Source of the DNA: Candidatus Omnitrophota bacterium
GTDB taxonomy: Bacteria > Omnitrophota > Gorgyraeia > Zapsychrales > Zapsychraceae
DNA length: 64,000 nt
Assembly (NCBI GenBank): GCA_020632495.1
Contig: JACKFL010000005.1
Coordinates: 372,001 to 436,000, forward strand
Direction: 5' to 3'
A model generated the notes under the pieces. It searched no databases, was not told where the DNA came from, and saw only the letters and a list, made by a program, of their open reading frames with translations. Numbering within the stretch: the first letter of the stretch is position 1; each line of letters starts with the position of its first letter. This document shows, piece by piece, positions 55,301 to 61,300 of the stretch. The position numbers were made by a program, and so were the translations under genes.

Positions 55301-58300
55301 TGATATGGTTTCGGCAACTGGTAAACTGGAAGCGCTGTAAACGACGTTATTGAATTCGAAATCGGCATAATCGAAGGTGGCAAGTGAACGCGGCTGATCA
55401 ACAGTCCGCATCTCCGAACCGGCCAGCTGGAACCGTGCATACATCGGTTCATTGTTAACATAGAATTGGAGGATAACATCTCCGGTCGGTCCGTTGTCGG
55501 CATATTCCGCAGTAAGATCGGCAAATTCAACTTTGACTTCCGCTCCACCATAGGATTGCTCACGAACTGCCTTAATGGCTGCCCCTTCAATAGCCTTCAG
55601 CGCCGGCATCCATACCATGACATTTTCCGGCGCATCCAGATAGTCACCCAGACCGCTGGTTTGCAGCTTAGTTAACAATCCGCTGAACGCATTACCGCTC
55701 ATATCCCGGTCGGTAAAGTGTTGCGACGTCCATGCCCAACGACCGGTGTAATCGATGCCCTCCCTAGAACTAATTGCTTTTTCAATCGCATCGCTGCGGG
55801 CATGACTGCGGGAGGAGGTCCATCCGGCAAATCGCGGATCAGATGCCTCGAACGGAGCCTGACCGCTTAAGGCCAGGACCTTATCTTCTTCCCTACTCAA
55901 TTGCTGTGGAATAGCACTGATCAGGAAGTTATCCATATCTTGCTGGGTACCGAACTTACTCAGGACTTGTGTGTTGATGTACAGGGTGTTTTTCTGGCTT
56001 TCCGTATTCCAGTCAAGCGCGGACCACGTTGATCTTGATGTGTCAGGCAGTTTTTCCGTGAACACAATACCATCAAATCCGGAAACAACATCAGATCCAA
56101 TCAATTCTGCAATACGGCCGCGCACCTGATCTTCGGTAAAACGGTGCGGCGTAGCAACAGCCTGCGAAGTCGTGCCGGCATCAGGAGCGGCTTTGATCGA
56201 TACAGATTGGATATCCGTTTGACCGCCCAGAGCGAGAGGCAACAACATGTGATCAATCTTCGCATCTGGTCTGGTTTGTTCCGGCAGGCTGAGCTTGGCA
56301 GCGTCCAATTGGCGCGCCCCTACCGATACTGCCGATTTAACCGTCGCCTTGCGGGCAATACCCACTCTTCCTACGAACTTGGGCTCACTTTGGGCCATGA
56401 CCGGCATAGTTCTCGACCGCTGGAAGTCCGTGATTTCTTCCACGGCACCGAAACTTGCGGCCGCGTTTTGGATCGACGGCACGGACAACCGGGTAGGTTT
56501 CAAAGCGCCCGACATTAATTCTTCAAACTGGCCTTGATTAAGTATCAGCGTATCGCTACGCACATCAAAGGTACGGTCTTGTAATGATGTGCTTTCCGCA
56601 AATGCAATGTGGCGAATTTGGCTGCGCTCGGACTCACTGAGATCTAAGCGCGCTACGGCCTGCTGTACTTCTAACGGCGAGACATCTTCCGCCAAAATGG
56701 TCACCGGGGCCGCAAACGAACTGATTTGGACCGGCTTAGTGCTGGCCTTGGCTTCCGTGATATCGAATTTTTTGGCCGTCGGTTTGATAGCCTCAACCTT
56801 CACCATCTTTACTTCGCGCTTGGCACTTTGAGCAAAGGAATTACTGAGCAGCGCTTGTCCGGCGACATCCCTGGTCACACTGCGGGACATCGCCTGCATG
56901 TCGGAGTAATTTGCGATGAACATAACGTCCTTCATCAATTCATCCGTGTGATAGCTGACCTCGGCCCCGGACAGTTTCGGATTTTCTAAAGCAATCTTCA
57001 TCCGCACTTGCTCGGCAATCTTGGCCTTATCTTGTTCGGCGGCCACAAAGAGTACGTGCGGCAAACTGACGGGTTGTTTCGTCGAAACAATGTTACCTTC
57101 GATGACTTCCAAGTCCGGAATCTGAGCAGTCGGGATGATGACGGCGGCGGCGCCTCCGTTGGTCAAACTGTCATCCAATTCACTGGTAGAGAAGTAGAGC
57201 TGGTTCGTAAAGTTTCCATCATCGTCGGTCGACTTGAATCCACGCATATTCGCCATCTGGTTGGGGTTCAACATACCTCGCCTTTGCAGATCAGACGGGG
57301 ATAACATCAGACGGTCCGCAATCATTCGCGGCAAACTGTCGGGGGCTGTTCCGTGGAAGGCGATTTCATCCGGCTCAAAACTCGGCATACCAGACGTATC
57401 CAGATCCTGCGCCTTGATTTCGCCGATCACATCCAGAATGGACGAGCCGGCCGCTTTTTCGGTGATGGCCGAAATACGCGCGTCTTCATACGCTATCGGT
57501 GAACTCTTGAATCGTGACCCAATGGAAGTAGCGATACGCTGTGTTGTGGTCAACTGCCGCTGCGGTGACACTGAAATACCGCGGTCGGGCGTACTCACTT
57601 TGGCCAAGCTCGCCCGATCACTTACCGGAATGCGTTGAACGAATTGTTTAAGCGTCTCCGGAACACTGCTGGTGGTCACTTGTCCAGCCGCTTGTGACTG
57701 TTTAGCCAGATCGGTATTGATCCGTTCAATCTCGGTATTGCTGTATTCCACCACGCCCAAATCTACACGGCTTAAGCTTGTCTGAGCCATCGGGGTGATT
57801 GTCACCGGTTCGATTCCCGTCAGCGCTCCCACATTCGCCGGATTCACCACCAGCGTCTTGCCGCCTTCGATCTTTGCCACTGTCGCGTTACCCATCTTTG
57901 CCGGGCTGCCGAAGGTGATCGCCTCCACGCCGCTCATATCCACCGCGCCGCTGGCTTCCAACTTCGCTGTCATCGCCCGGAACGCCACCGGATTCATATC
58001 TCTGTCTTGCATTTCATACGTCTTGCCGCTGGCCGTTTGCACCGCTTGGTAAGGACGGACTTGCATCAATTCCTGGCTGACCGCTACCGGCTGCGTAGTC
58101 TGGATCTTGGCGTTCACCAGATCCACGAACTTCGCGTCCGCCTGGCTCGGGCTGACCAGCATGTCCGCCAACTCCGGCGCCTGTCTTCTCAGATCGCTGA
58201 AGGTGATTTCCGTGCGCCCGCCGGAGACCAGTCCCTTGACATTGGCCAGGCCGCGTTCCAGCTGTTGCGCTTCGACCGTTCCGCGCATACCCATCTGACG

Positions 58301-61300
58301 GGTGATATCCTGCATGTCCGGCACGCTCAACTGCGCGATGCCCGTCAATGCCGCCTGTTGCTGCGGCTTCAGTTGCATACGTTCAATTCCGCTGACCTGC
58401 AGCACCGGCAACGCGCTGACTTCCGCTGTTGTCGTTGCTAACGTCGCGCGATCAGCTATAGCCGGTTTTTGGCTTACAATATTAACCGTACCAGGCATCG
58501 TCACTACTGCGGTCGGCTGCACGACGCGGGAGGAGACTGACTGTGCTGCCACGCCTGTTACTTCATAGGCGACATCCTTTTGAGCCATTATCGCCGAGAC
58601 TTGTGTGGCCAGTTCAGCCTGTCCAACCATTCTTGCCACTTGCGGTCCCACCGACATTTGTTGCTCCGCCTGAAGAACGGCAGGACTAACGCTATATACA
58701 CCATTCGCATTGACAACTATCGATTCCGGCTTGAAGGTCTTCTTGAATTGCGCAATTTCGATATCATTCAACAGCGCCTTTTGTTTAAGGTGGGCATCGA
58801 CATCCGTATTGGCATCGGCATTGAGCGCATCAACGAGCCCCGCTCTTACTCGCTGGAAGTCTTGCCTGTCCATTGTAAAGACGCGGTTAAATTTGGCGGC
58901 ATCAACAGTGACTTTTTGTGTTGTTGCCGGATTTCCTTGCATATCCATTGCACCCATCACAACTGATTTGACCCTGTCATCCGTACGACTCAGATCCAAA
59001 GTATATGATTTGGGTTTGGCCAGGGCGCTGTCAAATTCCACCGCAGATATCGAGAACGTTCCCAAATCTTGATTGACTGCCACCGGGGCCGACGATGTGG
59101 TGATGCTGGGCGTTTGACGTACGCCTCGCAGCGAAATATCTCCGATTTGAGCAATTTGTCCGTTAACATAGCTTACCGGAGCACCCTGCGGAATAACGAG
59201 ATCTCCGACTTGCGTAGTCTGGGCAATACTCTGTCCATCCGGCGTCGTCAATATTGCGGCATCGACCCCCCGGTAGCTGATCTTTTGGATGCTGTGCGCA
59301 GTGACTTCACTGACTTTGACACGGCTTTCCGGCGTAAACACAATACCCTGAACCGGGGTCACGCCGGTAAACGAGAGCGTATCTTCATTTTGAAGGACTG
59401 CACTGCCGATAGCGAACTGATTAGCTGATTGGGAGCCCCTTGTTGACGACGTCAGTACAGGACGCAGGATATCGGCATTGGCAATGATCGCCAAATCAGA
59501 CATTTTCATTTGGCTGGTGCTTGTCGGTTGGCGCTGGAATCTGGTCGGGGTGGTATCGGCCGTCACCAACTGATTAACAAGTCCTGCCGAATCATTGGCG
59601 ATTTCCATCTTTTGGGCAAATTCAATAACCTTCGGATCAGACGGATTCATACCGACGTTGGTACGATCGATGACGATTGCATTTTGCGGCAGATCCGCAA
59701 TAGCAATCGGTTCACTAGCGATGGTATCGGCCCGCACAAGACCAAATCCTTCCGCCGTATTTATGGCCTCGAATACCGGTCGATTGATCCTGATGGCGTT
59801 GTTCACAAGATTTTGGAACTCACTCCCGCGAGACATAAGCAATAGCGGCTTATTGTCACCGGCCATCCGGACGCTTTGATCGAAGTAAGTATCGGTGTCC
59901 ACATCAGCCGCCACTCCCCGTGTTAATTTGGCTGCATCGACAGTTACGCTAGTTTCTTCGATATTTGAGGCCACCAAGGCCTGGCCGAAGGTTTGACGGT
60001 ACTCATCGATACTTTGTGGTTGCGGAATCATTCCCAACGTCATAGGGAATGCAGTAGTCATGGCCGGCATAATGTTAGGCGTGGTGATCGTGGGAAGCGC
60101 CACCGGAGCAGCCGTCGCAGTAGCCGAAGGCGTCGTAATCTGACCTTCGGGTGTCGTTAATCGAACACCTGTATCTTGGCCGGGTTGCGCTGTGAGAACC
60201 GCTCGGTCCGAAACCTTTTGTGTGGGCAGGCCGACAAACGCTGTTTGGCCACCTGAATTGTACATACGTTCAAATTGATCTTGAGAAGCTCCGACATCCT
60301 GTACTTCGACGCCCTCGGTAGCACCGGCGCGCAGCACCATCCGCAGGGCGTCCTGCTTACTGACCTGGGCCAACGGTTTTTCCTGTAATGCACTGACGTA
60401 CATCTGGGCCACATCCGGCGTCAATTCCACATAGCCTTGTGTTCTCAGCTGTGTGGCGATAGCTTGCAATTGCTGCGGCATTTGATCGATAATTGCTCCG
60501 GGACGCCCTATTTCGCCGGCGCCGGTTTCTTTGGCGTCAAAGAACCGGTCTACAGTCGTATCAATCAAGAACGTTTTAGTTTGGCCGTCAACGTTGGCTT
60601 GGGCGACGGCAAAATTGTGGCTATGCTTTGATTCGAATTTTTTGGCATCCATAGTCCTGACGCGAATATCGAGTCCTGTCTGAGATGCTTGATCCCGAAT
60701 ATCCGCCACAACATCAGTAGCAGCGAGATCCACACTGGTATCGGTCACGGCAACCGAGCTCATAAGTCGACGATTGGTTAAGACCGCCTCACCGAGAATT
60801 TTGGTCATAGTGGCCACAGGAATCGTCGGAACCGGACTGATGGATTCAGCCAAGGCCAGCGTCGCGGTTGACGGCGGTTGATATCCGTTTGCTTCCAGAT
60901 CACTCTTCTTGATTTTGGGCAGACTGTAGGCCTTTCCGGGGCCTTGGACAAATGACGATTTGACATACAGGGTTGATCCGTCCTCAGAAACTCCGACCGG
61001 GGTCCGCATGGCCCCTTCCGGAACAACCTCAACCCTGGCCAATTGCAGTTTATCCTGGGCTGAAATGACCAATCTTGATTCAACCGTGGTCTTAACCGCA
61101 GCTGTGTCCACCCCTGTTTTTGCCGTATCGAAAAATTCCACCGGCTTTGTTTGTGTTTGGTTGCCGCTGGTAGCAATATCAAGGGTGAATGCTTGTCTCG
61201 GGATCGATGAAACAATCGGGGCAGCAGTAGCTGCCGCGGTCATAAACTGCGGAGCATCAGCCTGCGAACGCGCTACATAACGACCCAGATTTTCGCTATA

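Noticed and set aside
52634..55303. 889-codon open frame on the + strand with internal repeats
   Set aside because: It lies antisense to the 834-bp repeats. Its repeats and length follow from the sense repeats and GC-rich codon use, and the translation is Arg/His/Leu-rich without any domain.
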